A model generated the notes under the pieces. It saw nothing but the letters and a program-made list of their open reading frames with translations, did not search any database and was not told the origin of the DNA. Shown here one piece after another: positions 53,841 to 62,039 of a DNA stretch of 64,000 nucleotides (the stretch's first letter is position 1; each line of letters begins with the position of its first letter). Origin of the DNA: Halomarina litorea. Lineage in GTDB: Archaea; Halobacteriota; Halobacteria; Halobacteriales; Haloarculaceae. The stretch covers positions 682,001-746,000 of the forward strand of contig NZ_CP100448.1 in assembly GCF_024227715.1 (NCBI RefSeq). The letters run 5' to 3'. The position numbers and the translations under genes were made by a program.

Positions 53841-54518
53841 CTACCGCGACGCCAGTCGCTCCGCGTAGCGCGCCTGCGGGTCCGACTCGCCTTCCGCCGC
53901 GAGCAGTCGTTCGACGTACTTCGCCACCACATCCACCTCCAGGTGGACCGGGTCGCCCACCGACTTCTCCGAGAGCGTCGTCAACTCGTAGGTCGCGGGG
54001 ATGATTGCGACGGCGAACGCGTCGTCGGAGAGGTCGGCGACGGTCAGCGAGATGCCGTCGACGGTGATGGAACCCTTCTCGACGACGTAGCGCCGGAGTT
54101 CGGCGGGCAACGAGAAGGCGAAGGTCCAGTCGTCTCCTAGTTGCTCGATACTCACCACCTCGCCGGTGCCGTCGACGTGCCCCTGCACGACGTGACCGTC
54201 GAAGCGCCCGTCGGCGGGCATCGCGCGTTCGAGGTTGACGTGGTCGCCCTCGACGAGTTCGTCGAGGTACGTCCGGCGGAGGGTCTCCTCCGAGAGGAAC
54301 AGGTCGAACGCCTCGTCGTCTGCCTCTCCGGCGGTGCCGGTTTGCTGTGGGTCCGAAGGACCCACTCCCTCTACGGTCAGACACGCTCCACTGACGCTGA
54401 TGGACTCGCCGTGGGCGAGTTCGGGCGCGAAGTCGGCGGCGACCCGGATGCGTCTGCCCTCCGGGGACTGTTCGACGCCGACCACCTCGCCCGTCGTCTC
54501 GACGATGCCGGTGAACAT
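53841..54518 (-). CDS. ribE: Riboflavin synthase (bacterial-type, two-domain)
   Basis: A 225-aa enzyme that dismutates two 6,7-dimethyl-8-ribityllumazines to riboflavin. The N-terminal MFTGIVETTGEV and tandem lumazine-binding barrels with matching SVSGACLTV and TVDGISLTV are present, with GHVDGTGEV between. An acidic insert of about 16 residues (PSDPQQTGTAGEADDEA, about 53-69) enlarges a loop of the first barrel compared with the family's usual form. ATG 54518 is set by the conserved MFTG start and a TATA-like element near 54545. Confidence 0.95.
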   Translation of the reverse strand: MFTGIVETTGEVVGVEQSPEGRRIRVAADFAPELAHGESISVSGACLTVEGVGPSDPQQTGTAGEADDEAFDLFLSEETLRRTYLDELVEGDHVNLERAMPADGRFDGHVVQGHVDGTGEVVSIEQLGDDWTFAFSLPAELRRYVVEKGSITVDGISLTVADLSDDAFAVAIIPATYELTTLSEKSVGDPVHLEVDVVAKYVERLLAAEGESDPQARYAERLASR

Positions 54519-54601
54519 GGTCCGGGTAGGCAGTGTGGGACACAAAACCCCCCGGTTCCGGAGAGCGGGACGCTTTTTGCCCGACCCGCGATACGGGAGG
54601 T

Positions 54602-54859
54602 ATGGCACGCGGCATCCTCGGGACGCTCGGGCTGCTGGGAACGCTCGTGTTCGCCGTTCCACTCGGCTTCCTCGGCGTCCAGTTTCTCGTCTCCGAACGC
54701 TACCTGATGGGCGGGGTGTTCCTCGGTCTCGCGGTGGCGATGGTCCTCCTCCAGGAGTTCCTGACGACGCCACAGGACATCCCCGCCATGCTCGCGGAGA
54801 AGGTGACCGGCACGGTCGTCGGCGAGGAGAAGCCCGAGGAGTCGAAGCGGTCGGAGTAG
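54602..54859 (+). CDS. Small membrane protein (DUF7533-like)
   Basis: An 85-aa protein with two hydrophobic segments (GTLGLLGTLVFAVPLGFLGV, residues 7-26, and GGVFLGLAVAMVLLQEFL, about 37-54) and a conserved-looking TTPQDIPAMLAEKVTGTVVG followed by a charged tail. It resembles a haloarchaeal two-helix family (DUF7533, from memory). A TATA-like 'gctttttgc' near 54574 supports the start. It is divergent from riboflavin synthase and convergent with the helicase. Confidence 0.78.
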   Translation: MARGILGTLGLLGTLVFAVPLGFLGVQFLVSERYLMGGVFLGLAVAMVLLQEFLTTPQDIPAMLAEKVTGTVVGEEKPEESKRSE

Positions 54860-54867
54860 TTCTGGAA

Positions 54868-56730
54868 CTACTGGGCGGCCAGCGGTTCCTGGGCCTCGCG
54901 CATGACGTCGTCGAGCGACCGCCCCGTCGGGCGGTTGTGCAGGAGGACGTCGATGGGCAGGGTAGGCGCGCCGTCGACGAGGTTCTCCATGAGGACGAGA
55001 CGCTCTCTGGCGCGGGACATCCCGACGTAGAACACCCGCCGTTCGTTGTCCGTGAGGCACGGGATGGGGTCGGTGTGCTTCGTGAACTCCACGTCCTCGT
55101 CGCCGACGCGGACGGTGGTGTCTTCGGGGTCCTCGGCCCCGGGGTCGGCGGTGAGGGTGGCGGCCATCTGCTCGACCACCTTCTCGGTGAGGTCGGTCGC
55201 CACGAACACGTGGTCGGCCTCGCGGCCCTTCGCGGAGTGGATGGTGCCGACGCGGACCTGCGAGCGGTCGACGTGCTGGTAGTCGCCCGTGAAGTACGCC
55301 TTGATGGAGCGTTTCTGGTAGTTCGTCACTTTGCGGACCATGTCGGCGGCGCTCGCCGAGTCGGGCGTGAAGGGGGCGTATTCCTTGACGAACGCGGGAT
55401 CGACCTCCATGTCGGTCAGGTCCTCGACACCCTCCTCGTCCTGTAGTTCGTCGATGGCGTCGAACAGGTCGTCGCGCTCGCTCGTGCCGAAGGCGGCGGA
55501 GTCGAGCATCTCGGCGAGACGGCGGGCCTGCAGGCCGTTGACGGGTTCCTCGTCCTCCAGCAGTTCGACGGCCCGGATGTAGTCGGTCAGACGGTCGGTC
55601 CACATCCGCTGGTCGGTGAGCGCCTGGAAGGGGATGCCGTAGTCGATGAACTCGTCCATGAACTGGAACATCTGGTAGCGCGCCCGGAACAGCACCATCA
55701 CGTCGCCGTCCTCGTCCTGCTCGATGGTCGCCCGGATGTTGCGCACGAGGTCGTACATCGAGGGGTCGCGCACCGCCTCGACGCGCCCGCCCTCCGTCCG
55801 GGGCAGGAAGTCCTTCTCCTGTCGCTCGGTGACGTGGGCTATCTCGCGGTTGACGACGTTGAGGATGCGCGAGGGGAGTCGGTAGGAGGTGTCGAGGATG
55901 ACGTCCTCGCCCACCTCGTTGAGCAGGAGGCTCGGGTCCGCGCCCTGCCACGCGTAGACGACCTGGTCGTCGTCGCCCGCGATGAGGACGCGGTCCATGT
56001 GGGCCTTCCACTCCTCGTAGACGTCGTACTGGAGGGTCGTGATGTCCTGAAACTCGTCGATGACGAGGTAGTCGACGCGGGGGAGCAGCGAGCGCTGTTT
56101 GACGCGTTCGAGCATGTCGGCGAAGCCGACGAGGCCGTTGTCGCCCTTGTACTTGCGCCACGCCCGGATGGCCTCGGGGACGTCCAGTCGGTCGTCGTCC
56201 GAGGACCACGTCGGGGTGTACTTGTTGCCCGTCTGGGCGTTCGGGTCGATGTCCGGCGGGAGGCGGACCTCCTCGACGTTCCACTGGAAGGGGACGTCGT
56301 ACCAGTCGGCCACGTCGCGGCGGGTCCGCTGGAGCCACTGGCTCGTCGCGATGATCTTGTTGCCCATCGTCGTCGATCGGGAGGACCGGCGGCGGGAGGC
56401 CTCGTACTCGTCTTCGAACTCCAGGCCGAAGTCCTCGCAGAACTCCTTCTTGTCCTTCTCGCCGACGACGTCGCCACGCGAGAGGTTGAGCAGTTCGTAG
56501 GCCTTCGCGTGCATCGTACAGACGTTCGAGCGCAGCGACCGGGGGCTCCGGTCGAGCCGCTCGGCGAGCCGCTCGCGAATCTCCGCGGCGGCCGCTCTGG
56601 TGTACGAGACGACGAGGATGTCCTCGATGTCGATGCCCTCCTCGAGAAGCGCGTCGACGCGGTCCAGCAGCGCCGTGGTCTTCCCACACCCGGGACCGCC
56701 GAAGAGCCGGGTGACCTGCGTGTCCGTCAT
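54868..56730 (-). CDS. UvrD/Rep-family superfamily 1 DNA helicase
   Basis: A 620-aa ATP-dependent 3'-5' helicase. Motif I is GGPGCGKTT (about residues 12-20), motif II is VIDEFQDIT (about 229-237), motif III is AGDDDQVVYAWQGADP, motif V is GTIHSAKGREADHVFV, and motif VI is VFYVGMSRARERLVLM. It is shorter than bacterial UvrD by roughly 100 residues. A TATA-like 'cttatacgg' near 56756 fixes ATG 56730 as leaderless. Helicases of this type act in repair and fork restart; the haloarchaeal role is not established here. Confidence 0.92.
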   Translation of the reverse strand: MTDTQVTRLFGGPGCGKTTALLDRVDALLEEGIDIEDILVVSYTRAAAAEIRERLAERLDRSPRSLRSNVCTMHAKAYELLNLSRGDVVGEKDKKEFCEDFGLEFEDEYEASRRRSSRSTTMGNKIIATSQWLQRTRRDVADWYDVPFQWNVEEVRLPPDIDPNAQTGNKYTPTWSSDDDRLDVPEAIRAWRKYKGDNGLVGFADMLERVKQRSLLPRVDYLVIDEFQDITTLQYDVYEEWKAHMDRVLIAGDDDQVVYAWQGADPSLLLNEVGEDVILDTSYRLPSRILNVVNREIAHVTERQEKDFLPRTEGGRVEAVRDPSMYDLVRNIRATIEQDEDGDVMVLFRARYQMFQFMDEFIDYGIPFQALTDQRMWTDRLTDYIRAVELLEDEEPVNGLQARRLAEMLDSAAFGTSERDDLFDAIDELQDEEGVEDLTDMEVDPAFVKEYAPFTPDSASAADMVRKVTNYQKRSIKAYFTGDYQHVDRSQVRVGTIHSAKGREADHVFVATDLTEKVVEQMAATLTADPGAEDPEDTTVRVGDEDVEFTKHTDPIPCLTDNERRVFYVGMSRARERLVLMENLVDGAPTLPIDVLLHNRPTGRSLDDVMREAQEPLAAQ

Positions 56731-56820
56731 TGAGGGACGCAAGGGGTCCGACCGTATAAGTGACGTGGCTTCTGGGACGGGAACTGGCCGAAAACGGGCG
56801 CTACCGGACGGACAGGTGGG

Positions 56821-56985
56821 CTACGGTGCCCATCCACACACGCTGCACTGTGTGGCCGACATGTCGTGCAGGCCACTACACTCGGGACACTGCTTCTTGT
56901 TATACTCCTGCTCCCAGCTTGGCGCTTCGGTCCGGTGACCGCGCTGTGACAGGAACTCGTCGAACATGTCGCCGTTCGTCGCCAT
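56821..56985 (-). CDS. 54-aa zinc finger protein (HVO_0416-like)
   Basis: From ATG 56985, 54 residues: MATNGDMFDEFLSQRGH, then WEQEYNKKQCPECSGLHD, then CSVCGWAP. Two CxxC knuckles (CPEC and CSVC) form a zinc ribbon closed by GW-A-P. The start at 56985 is preferred over the in-frame ATG at 57003 because a TATA-like 'gtttatcac' (plus 57012-57021) puts transcription start near 56990. It resembles the small haloarchaeal HVO_0416 zinc-finger family. The role is unknown. Confidence 0.8.
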   Translation of the reverse strand: MATNGDMFDEFLSQRGHRTEAPSWEQEYNKKQCPECSGLHDMSATQCSVCGWAP

Positions 56986-57166
56986 ACAGGTATGACATGG
57001 CACACCACAGTGATAAACCTACTGCTCCCCCACACGACCCGCGACTTCCTGCAGGAATAGTGAACGGTTCGTGACGACCGTCCAACGTGTCGCGGTCGAA
57101 CGGTCGGAATCGACGGGCCGAGTGCGGGCCGAACCCGATGCGGGAGTCGGCCGGGGCGGCGACCGC

Positions 57167-59029
57167 TCAGGCGAGGAAGAAGAGGAGGACGGTGACAGCG
57201 GTGACGCCGAGGATGAACGCGGCAGCGAGCGCCCCGCCCATGGCTATCATCGCATTGGCGTGGCTGGCGAGGGTCTCGGTGCGGTCGTTGCCGAACACCG
57301 TCACCGACGCCCGTTCGGTGGCCATGCCCGCCTCGACGGGTTCGAGGTCCGCGAGTGCGGCGTCCACGAGGTCGACGATGAGGGCACGGAGTTCGCCGTC
57401 GTCGATGGCACTTCCCACCTGGTTGTCCGCCTCGACGGTGTTGACGATGTGCGTGTCCGTCGTCATCACCTCCGCCTCGTCGACCCGGTCCGCGATGGAC
57501 TCGAGGAGGGCGTCGCGCAGGCCCGGTTCCATGTTGTTGCCGTCCACGAGGACGTAGCCGGTGCGCTGGTCGCCGACCTCGACGACGGCGACGCGCACGC
57601 CGAGGGGACCGATTCCCTCTCGGGGCGTCCACTCGGTCCGCTCCCACGCGACGCCGAGACGGAGGGGTTCGCGTTCCCCCGCCGCCAGCGTCCCGCCCGC
57701 CTCGCCCGCGGCCTGAATCATCGAGAACGACCGGACGCTCCCGGGCGTGACGTGCCCGAGGTCGTCGCCCGCCAGGCCGTTGTTGCTGTTGTGGGCGTCG
57801 ACGAGGAGGACGTCGCGGAGGCCGGCGGTCCGCGCCTCGGCGGCCGCCGAGAGGCCGACGGCGTAGGAGACGTCGTCGGCGAAGTTCGGGGCGAAACTCG
57901 AGACGAGGAGCGCCCCGTCGCCGAACGCCTGTCCCAGCAGGGTGGCCTCGCCGTCGCTCGTCCTGACGCTCCGCGAGGCGGTCGGGGCGTACTCGATGCG
58001 GTCGTGGGCGCGCGCCGCCGTCTCGATGATGGTGTCGACCTCCCGTTCGGTGACGAGGTTGAAGTCGTGGCCGGCGGTGGCGTGGGGCGGGAAGCCCAGT
58101 CCGTCGGTGGAGGCGGCGACCCGTTCGGGGAGGTTCCCGCCGCCGATTTCGCCCATCGGCCCGGGGTGGATCATCGGGAGGACGAACCGGGCCTTCTCCT
58201 CGCCGTCCTCCCGCCGGAAGGAGAGGACGGTGACGGGGACGACGGCCTCCTCGCCCAGTTGCTCGAAGAAGTCCTCCAGTTCGCGGGTCCCTTCGGCGAC
58301 GTGGCCGATGAACCCGCGGAAGAAGTCGAGGACGCTCACGCCGAGACTGCGGTTCCACGGCCGGTCGATGGTGACGACGAAGAGCCAGACGGCAAGCGCG
58401 TACAGCACGCAGATGCCCGCCAGCAGGACGAAGTCGCCGGGGGCGATGACCGAGAGTTCGGCGGGCGCGCGTTCGGGCCGCGAGAGGTACGAACGGGTGA
58501 GGGGGCCGCCGACCTCCAGAAAGCGCATCGTCCCGCTGTAGACGAACAGGAGGGCGGCACCCACGAGCGTCTGGATGCTGGCGGGGACCGACGCCGCGAG
58601 CAGTGACTTCCGCGAGACGGCCATCACCACGAGCAGACGGATGGCGAAGACGCTCGCCAGCGCGAACAGGAGGGCGTCGAAGACGAACTGCTGGCCCAGT
58701 CGCGTCGAGAGCACCGCGATGACCCCCACGACGGTCATGACGGCGACGACGACGAGTTCGCAGAACAGCGCCAGCAGCGAGGCGCGGTTCGGCGTCAACT
58801 GTCCGCCGAGTCGCCGGTCGACCCACGGGGTGAGGACGCTCGCGGCGACGGTGGGGATGCCGATGAAGAAGACCCCCTGCCAGGCGTCCTCCAGCGCGAA
58901 CCGGGACTCGAAGGCGGCGACGCCCGCGAGGGCGGCGATGACGAGCGAGAAGGCGACGCTGGCGTACCAGCTGGGCGCGCGGAAGATGTACCGCGACAGG
59001 CTGGCGAGGTCGCCCTGTGTCGCCGTCAT
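57167..59029 (-). CDS. DUF2070 family membrane protein
   Basis: A 620-aa protein. Residues 1-235 contain about seven membrane segments. The large C-terminal domain is soluble with conserved FVLPMIHPGPMGEIGGGNLP (about 283-302), HDFNLVTEREV, LLVDAHNSNNG (about 402-412) and VLVDGNNMEPGLRD, rich in His/Asp/Asn as in a metal-dependent active site. A final membrane helix lies at about 595-618. DUF2070 is an archaea-wide family without known function. It follows guaAA by 6 bases on the same strand. Confidence 0.88.
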   Translation of the reverse strand: MTATQGDLASLSRYIFRAPSWYASVAFSLVIAALAGVAAFESRFALEDAWQGVFFIGIPTVAASVLTPWVDRRLGGQLTPNRASLLALFCELVVVAVMTVVGVIAVLSTRLGQQFVFDALLFALASVFAIRLLVVMAVSRKSLLAASVPASIQTLVGAALLFVYSGTMRFLEVGGPLTRSYLSRPERAPAELSVIAPGDFVLLAGICVLYALAVWLFVVTIDRPWNRSLGVSVLDFFRGFIGHVAEGTRELEDFFEQLGEEAVVPVTVLSFRREDGEEKARFVLPMIHPGPMGEIGGGNLPERVAASTDGLGFPPHATAGHDFNLVTEREVDTIIETAARAHDRIEYAPTASRSVRTSDGEATLLGQAFGDGALLVSSFAPNFADDVSYAVGLSAAAEARTAGLRDVLLVDAHNSNNGLAGDDLGHVTPGSVRSFSMIQAAGEAGGTLAAGEREPLRLGVAWERTEWTPREGIGPLGVRVAVVEVGDQRTGYVLVDGNNMEPGLRDALLESIADRVDEAEVMTTDTHIVNTVEADNQVGSAIDDGELRALIVDLVDAALADLEPVEAGMATERASVTVFGNDRTETLASHANAMIAMGGALAAAFILGVTAVTVLLFFLA

Positions 59030-59035
59030 GCCGGC

Positions 59036-59584
59036 CTACTCACAGCGTGCGCGGAAGTTCTCGAAGACCTCCTCACCCCGCTCCGTGTGGGCCACCTCGG
59101 GGTGCCACTGGACCCCGTAGAGGTCGCGGTCGGGGTCGCTCATCGCCTCGACGCCACAGACGTCAGAACGGGCGGTCACCGTGAACCCGTCGGGGACCTG
59201 CTTCACCTCGTCGGCGTGGCTCGCCCAGACGCGCGTCTCGGGGGCGAGCGACCCCACGAGCGGGTCCGCCTCGTCCAGAATCTCGACGGTCACGTCGGCG
59301 TAGCCGCCGTAGTCGCCGCTGCCGACCTCGCCGCCCAGTGCGTCCGCCATCAGTTGCATCCCGAGACAGATGCCGAGGACGGGGACGCCGAGGTCCAGAT
59401 ACTCCGCGGACCGCCCGGCACGGTCCATGTCGGGCCCTCCGGAGAGGACGATGCCGTCGGCGTCGACCTCCTCGGGCGGCGTCTCGTTGTCCACGATATC
59501 GGTCTCGACGCCGATGTCGCGGAGCGCCCGCCCCTCGAGGTGGGTGAACTGCCCGTGGTTGTCCACCACGACGATACGAGTCAT
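59036..59584 (-). CDS. guaAA: GMP synthase glutaminase subunit (split type)
   Basis: A 182-aa class I glutamine amidotransferase that feeds ammonia to the separate GMP synthase ATPase subunit of archaea. The nucleophile is in LGICLGMQLM (Cys about 75), and the His-Glu pair is in GVQWHPEVAHTERGEE (about 160-175). The N-terminus MTRIVVVDNHGQFTHL is typical of the archaeal form. A TATA-like 'tttttatcg' near 59612 gives a leaderless start exactly at 59584. It is first in a unit with the DUF2070 gene. Confidence 0.95.
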   Translation of the reverse strand: MTRIVVVDNHGQFTHLEGRALRDIGVETDIVDNETPPEEVDADGIVLSGGPDMDRAGRSAEYLDLGVPVLGICLGMQLMADALGGEVGSGDYGGYADVTVEILDEADPLVGSLAPETRVWASHADEVKQVPDGFTVTARSDVCGVEAMSDPDRDLYGVQWHPEVAHTERGEEVFENFRARCE

Positions 59585-59830
59585 TGCCGGACAGTACGGT
59601 AGGTACGCGATAAAAACCCCGTGGAACGTCCCGCGACCGGTTCGAGACGGCCCCACACACCCGGGGGACCTCGGGTCACCGACGAAACGACTGGATTCGG
59701 CGCTGACAGCCATTCTGCAGGCGTATGCAGGATGCATGCTTATCCGTGTAGCTTCGTAACCCGAGTTGTCAGAGCAATTCGTCGCATAGTGCTACGAGCC
59801 ACTCCTGCAGGAAGGACTCACTACCACTCA

Positions 59831-60667
59831 ATGCCCACGAACGAACACCGGACACGAGCCGTCGACTCCCTCGAATCGCTGGGGCTCCGAGAGTACGAGG
59901 CGAAGTGTTTCGTCGCGCTTGCACAGCTTTCGGAGGGGACCGCGAAGGAGATCAGCAAGGTCGCTGGCGTTCCTCGTTCGCGCGTGTACGACTCGCTGGA
60001 GAAGCTCCGGGATCGTGGCCTCGTCGACGTCCGGGAGTCGAACCCCCGGCGGTACCGCGGCGTCCCGGTCGACACGGCAATCCAGACGCTGAAAAACGAG
60101 TTCGACGACCACCTCGATACGGCCAGCGACAACCTCTCGAAGATACAGGTCTCGCCCCAGCAGGGCGACAACGAGTTCTGGACCATCTCGGGCAAGGAGA
60201 ACGTCTCCGAACGCGGCTCCGACCTCGTCGAGAGCGCCCAGCACGAGGTGTTCGTCATGCTCTCCGAGAACGACGCGGTCACCGACCTCTCGCTCGGGTG
60301 GATCCGTCAGGCGCTCGACCAGGGCGTCACGACGTTCGTCGACGCCGTCTCCGAGGCCCAGCGAGAGGACGTCGAGGCGCGAACGCCGGGCGCGCAGGTG
60401 TTCGTCTCGGGGCGTGGCTCCGACGACGAGGTGAGCGTCGGCCGCACCCTGCTGGTCGACGGGCAGTCCGTCCTCCTCAGCACCGTCGGCGAACCCCTCC
60501 CGACCGTTCAGGAGGAGACGGCCGTCGTCAGCGAGGGGTCGGTCGGCTCCCGCATCGCCAGTCTCGTCGAGGAGGTGTCCCGCTCCCGGCGCGACTCCGG
60601 TCCGAGCGTCGAACAGCCCACCCCGCAGTTCGAGACGGCCGACGCCGCCGAGGGCGGCGACGACTGA
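59831..60667 (+). CDS. TrmB-family transcriptional regulator
   Basis: A 278-aa protein. The N-terminal TrmB winged helix (residues 12-85; LGLREYEAKCFVALAQLSEG, KEISKVAGVPRSRVYDSLEK) and a coiled segment (about 88-110) are followed by a C-terminal domain with GSDLVESAQHEVFVMLSEND and SVGRTLLVDGQSVLLSTVG, the phospholipase-D-like/TrmB effector fold. It is shorter than the sugar-sensing TrmB of Halobacterium (about 350 aa), so it is likely a paralogue with another ligand. TGCAGG occurs three times in its upstream region (59716, 59726, 59806). Confidence 0.88.
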   Translation: MPTNEHRTRAVDSLESLGLREYEAKCFVALAQLSEGTAKEISKVAGVPRSRVYDSLEKLRDRGLVDVRESNPRRYRGVPVDTAIQTLKNEFDDHLDTASDNLSKIQVSPQQGDNEFWTISGKENVSERGSDLVESAQHEVFVMLSENDAVTDLSLGWIRQALDQGVTTFVDAVSEAQREDVEARTPGAQVFVSGRGSDDEVSVGRTLLVDGQSVLLSTVGEPLPTVQEETAVVSEGSVGSRIASLVEEVSRSRRDSGPSVEQPTPQFETADAAEGGDD

Positions 60668-60670
60668 GCC

Positions 60671-60757
60671 TCACAGTTCCCGAAGGTCGAAGCGCTCGTT
60701 CTCCCCGGTCCACGTTTCCGTGTCGTTCGCCTCGCGCGTGTCGAAGGGCGCCTTCAC
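60671..60757 (-). CDS. Possible 28-aa protein or gene remnant
   Basis: From GTG 60757 to TGA 60671 the frame reads VKAPFDTREANDTETW then TGENERFDLREL, with haloarchaeal acidic composition and GC-rich third positions on the minus strand. It is either a tiny gene or the surviving 3' end of a lost one; the frame stays open further upstream without an ATG. It is convergent with the TrmB-family gene. Confidence 0.35.
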   Translation of the reverse strand: MKAPFDTREANDTETWTGENERFDLREL

Positions 60758-60814
60758 GCCGATAACGGGCGACGGGGCGGGCCACTTGCGAGTGTAAGCC
60801 GACGACCCCTCCCC

Positions 60815-61342
60815 CTACTCGCCGTAGCGGTCGGCCGCCGACTCGAAGCCCAGTTCCTCGCCCTCGCGCGAGCGCCGTTCCTCCCGGGCGGCGATGGCCT
60901 CGGGGTCGGGTGCGGCGTCGTCGTCGACGCGCGCCCACGAGTCGTGGACCTTCGCGTGACACCACCGACAGAGGTAGACGGTTATCTCGTGGGTCAGTCT
61001 CTCGCCCTCGCTCACCCGATAGGAGAGGTGGTGCTCTTCGAGGAGGGGTCGCTCCCCCGAGTGGCCCATTCTGACCTCCTCCAGCCCACAGCGGACGCAC
61101 TCCCGCGAGCGGTTGCGACACCGGAAGTGGGGGCAGTCCGCCCACTCCCAGTCTGGTCCAGACCGGGACACAACCGGGCAGGCGTAGTCGCGGTCCCGGA
61201 GGGAGCGGGCGAACCGCGAGTCGGGGTCGGCGCGCTCAATCGCGTACCGGCACCGTCCGTCGTCGGTGACGTGGTCACACCGCTCGACGTAGTCGTAGGG
61301 GTCGTCCACGCCGACGGACGTCCCCTCCGGCGTCTTCTCCAT
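60815..61342 (-). CDS. HNH-like zinc protein (DUF7097-like)
   Basis: A 175-aa protein from ATG 61342 (MEKTPEGTSVGVDDPYDYVE), with a TATA-like element near 61370. It carries scattered Cys/His pairs: CDHVTDDGRC, CPHFRCRNRS, then CVRC (CVRCGLEEVRM), LLEEHHLSYRVSEGERL and VYLCRWCHAKVHDSW. The last part (CxxC, HH, CxxCHxxxH) has the layout of an HNH/beta-beta-alpha-metal domain. It resembles a haloarchaeal family I recall as DUF7097. Nuclease activity is unproven. Confidence 0.82.
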   Translation of the reverse strand: MEKTPEGTSVGVDDPYDYVERCDHVTDDGRCRYAIERADPDSRFARSLRDRDYACPVVSRSGPDWEWADCPHFRCRNRSRECVRCGLEEVRMGHSGERPLLEEHHLSYRVSEGERLTHEITVYLCRWCHAKVHDSWARVDDDAAPDPEAIAAREERRSREGEELGFESAADRYGE

Positions 61343-61447
61343 ACGGGCGGGTCGGGCCTGTCGGAGTTGAACCTTCGTGCTTGCTCGCGTCGGGACGGGT
61401 ACAGGCGTACCCGAACCGCTTTTTCCGGCCCGTCGGGAGCCTCGTCC

Positions 61448-61786
61448 ATGCGCGTCGTCCACGAGTCGGGGCGGGTGCTCGCCACGAACGTCGACACCGC
61501 CGACAGCCTCCTCTCGCAGGGTCTCGGCCTCATGTTCCGTCGGTCCATCCCCGACGACTACGCGCTGGTCTTCCGCTTCGGGAGCCAGAAGCGCCGGTCG
61601 CTGCACATGCTCTGTGTCCCCTTCGACATCGACGCCGTCTGGCTCTGTGACGGCGTCGTCCAGCGGGTGACGACCATGCGGGCGTGGACGGGCCACGGCG
61701 CCGGCGTGGGCGACACCGTCGTCGAACTCCCGGCGGGCGCACTCGACGGCGTCGAGGCGGGCGACCGGGTGACCGTCGAGGGGTGA
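61448..61786 (+). CDS. DUF192 family protein
   Basis: A 112-aa protein from ATG 61448, with a TATA-like 'gctttttcc' near 61421. Conserved DUF192 features are ADSLLSQGLGLMFRRSIPDD, the aromatic LVFRFGSQKRRSLHMLCVPF, DIDAVWLCDGVVQRV and the closing VVELPAGALDGVEAGDRV. The family is a small beta-barrel of unknown function, usually exported in bacteria; there is no signal peptide here. Confidence 0.88.
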   Translation: MRVVHESGRVLATNVDTADSLLSQGLGLMFRRSIPDDYALVFRFGSQKRRSLHMLCVPFDIDAVWLCDGVVQRVTTMRAWTGHGAGVGDTVVELPAGALDGVEAGDRVTVEG

Positions 61787-61822
61787 CGGGGCCTCGGGCG
61801 GTCAATACTGCCGCGACCCGCC

Positions 61823-61832
61823 GCGTATATCC
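61823..61832 (+). promoter_or_regulatory. TATA element of the LeuA-type gene leader
   Basis: 'gcgtatatcc', centred near 61828. The usual spacing places transcription start near 61855, about 185 bases before the GTG of the enzyme gene and 4 bases before a 22-codon reading frame. Confidence 0.55.
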
Positions 61833-61858
61833 CTCCGCCGTCCCTGCGTTCGGGTACC

Positions 61859-61927
61859 ATGGCAGACAACATGGAGGATAGGTCAAGTCGCCGCGAGGCG
61901 GCTGGCCGGGAAATTCGACGGTTCTAG
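61859..61927 (+). CDS. 22-codon upstream reading frame
   Basis: ATG 61859 to TAG 61925 encodes MADNMEDRSSRREAAGREIR plus RF. It would be nearly leaderless given the TATA position. Codon use (GAT, AGG, TCA, AGT, ATT) is unlike the surrounding genes, which suggests a leader peptide rather than a functional protein. It contains no Leu, Ile or Val codon except one ATT, so a classical leucine attenuator is not supported. Confidence 0.4.
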   Translation: MADNMEDRSSRREAAGREIRRF

Positions 61928-61965
61928 CCACTCCACTACTCGACCCAGCGACGCCCCCTCACCGT

Positions 61966-61990
61966 TCGCCGCACTGCTCGGCGACCGAGC
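61966..61990 (+). promoter_or_regulatory. Two mutually exclusive hairpins in the leader
   Basis: TCGCCG (61966-61971) pairs with CGGCGA (61979-61984) around a 7-base loop, and GCTCGG (61976-61981) pairs with CCGAGC (61985-61990) around CGA. The two stems share bases 61979-61981 and cannot form together, a layout seen in attenuators and riboswitch expression platforms. GC-rich DNA makes chance hairpins common. Confidence 0.35.
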
Positions 61991-62039
61991 GTCGCGCGCC
62001 GCTTCTGACGCACCGTTCCCCGACGCCTCGCCCCCCGAC

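Noticed and set aside
59831-60667. Identifying this gene as the glucose-sensing TrmB of haloarchaea
   Set aside because: It is about 70 residues shorter than the Halobacterium protein and no sugar-site motif could be confirmed; only family membership is claimed.
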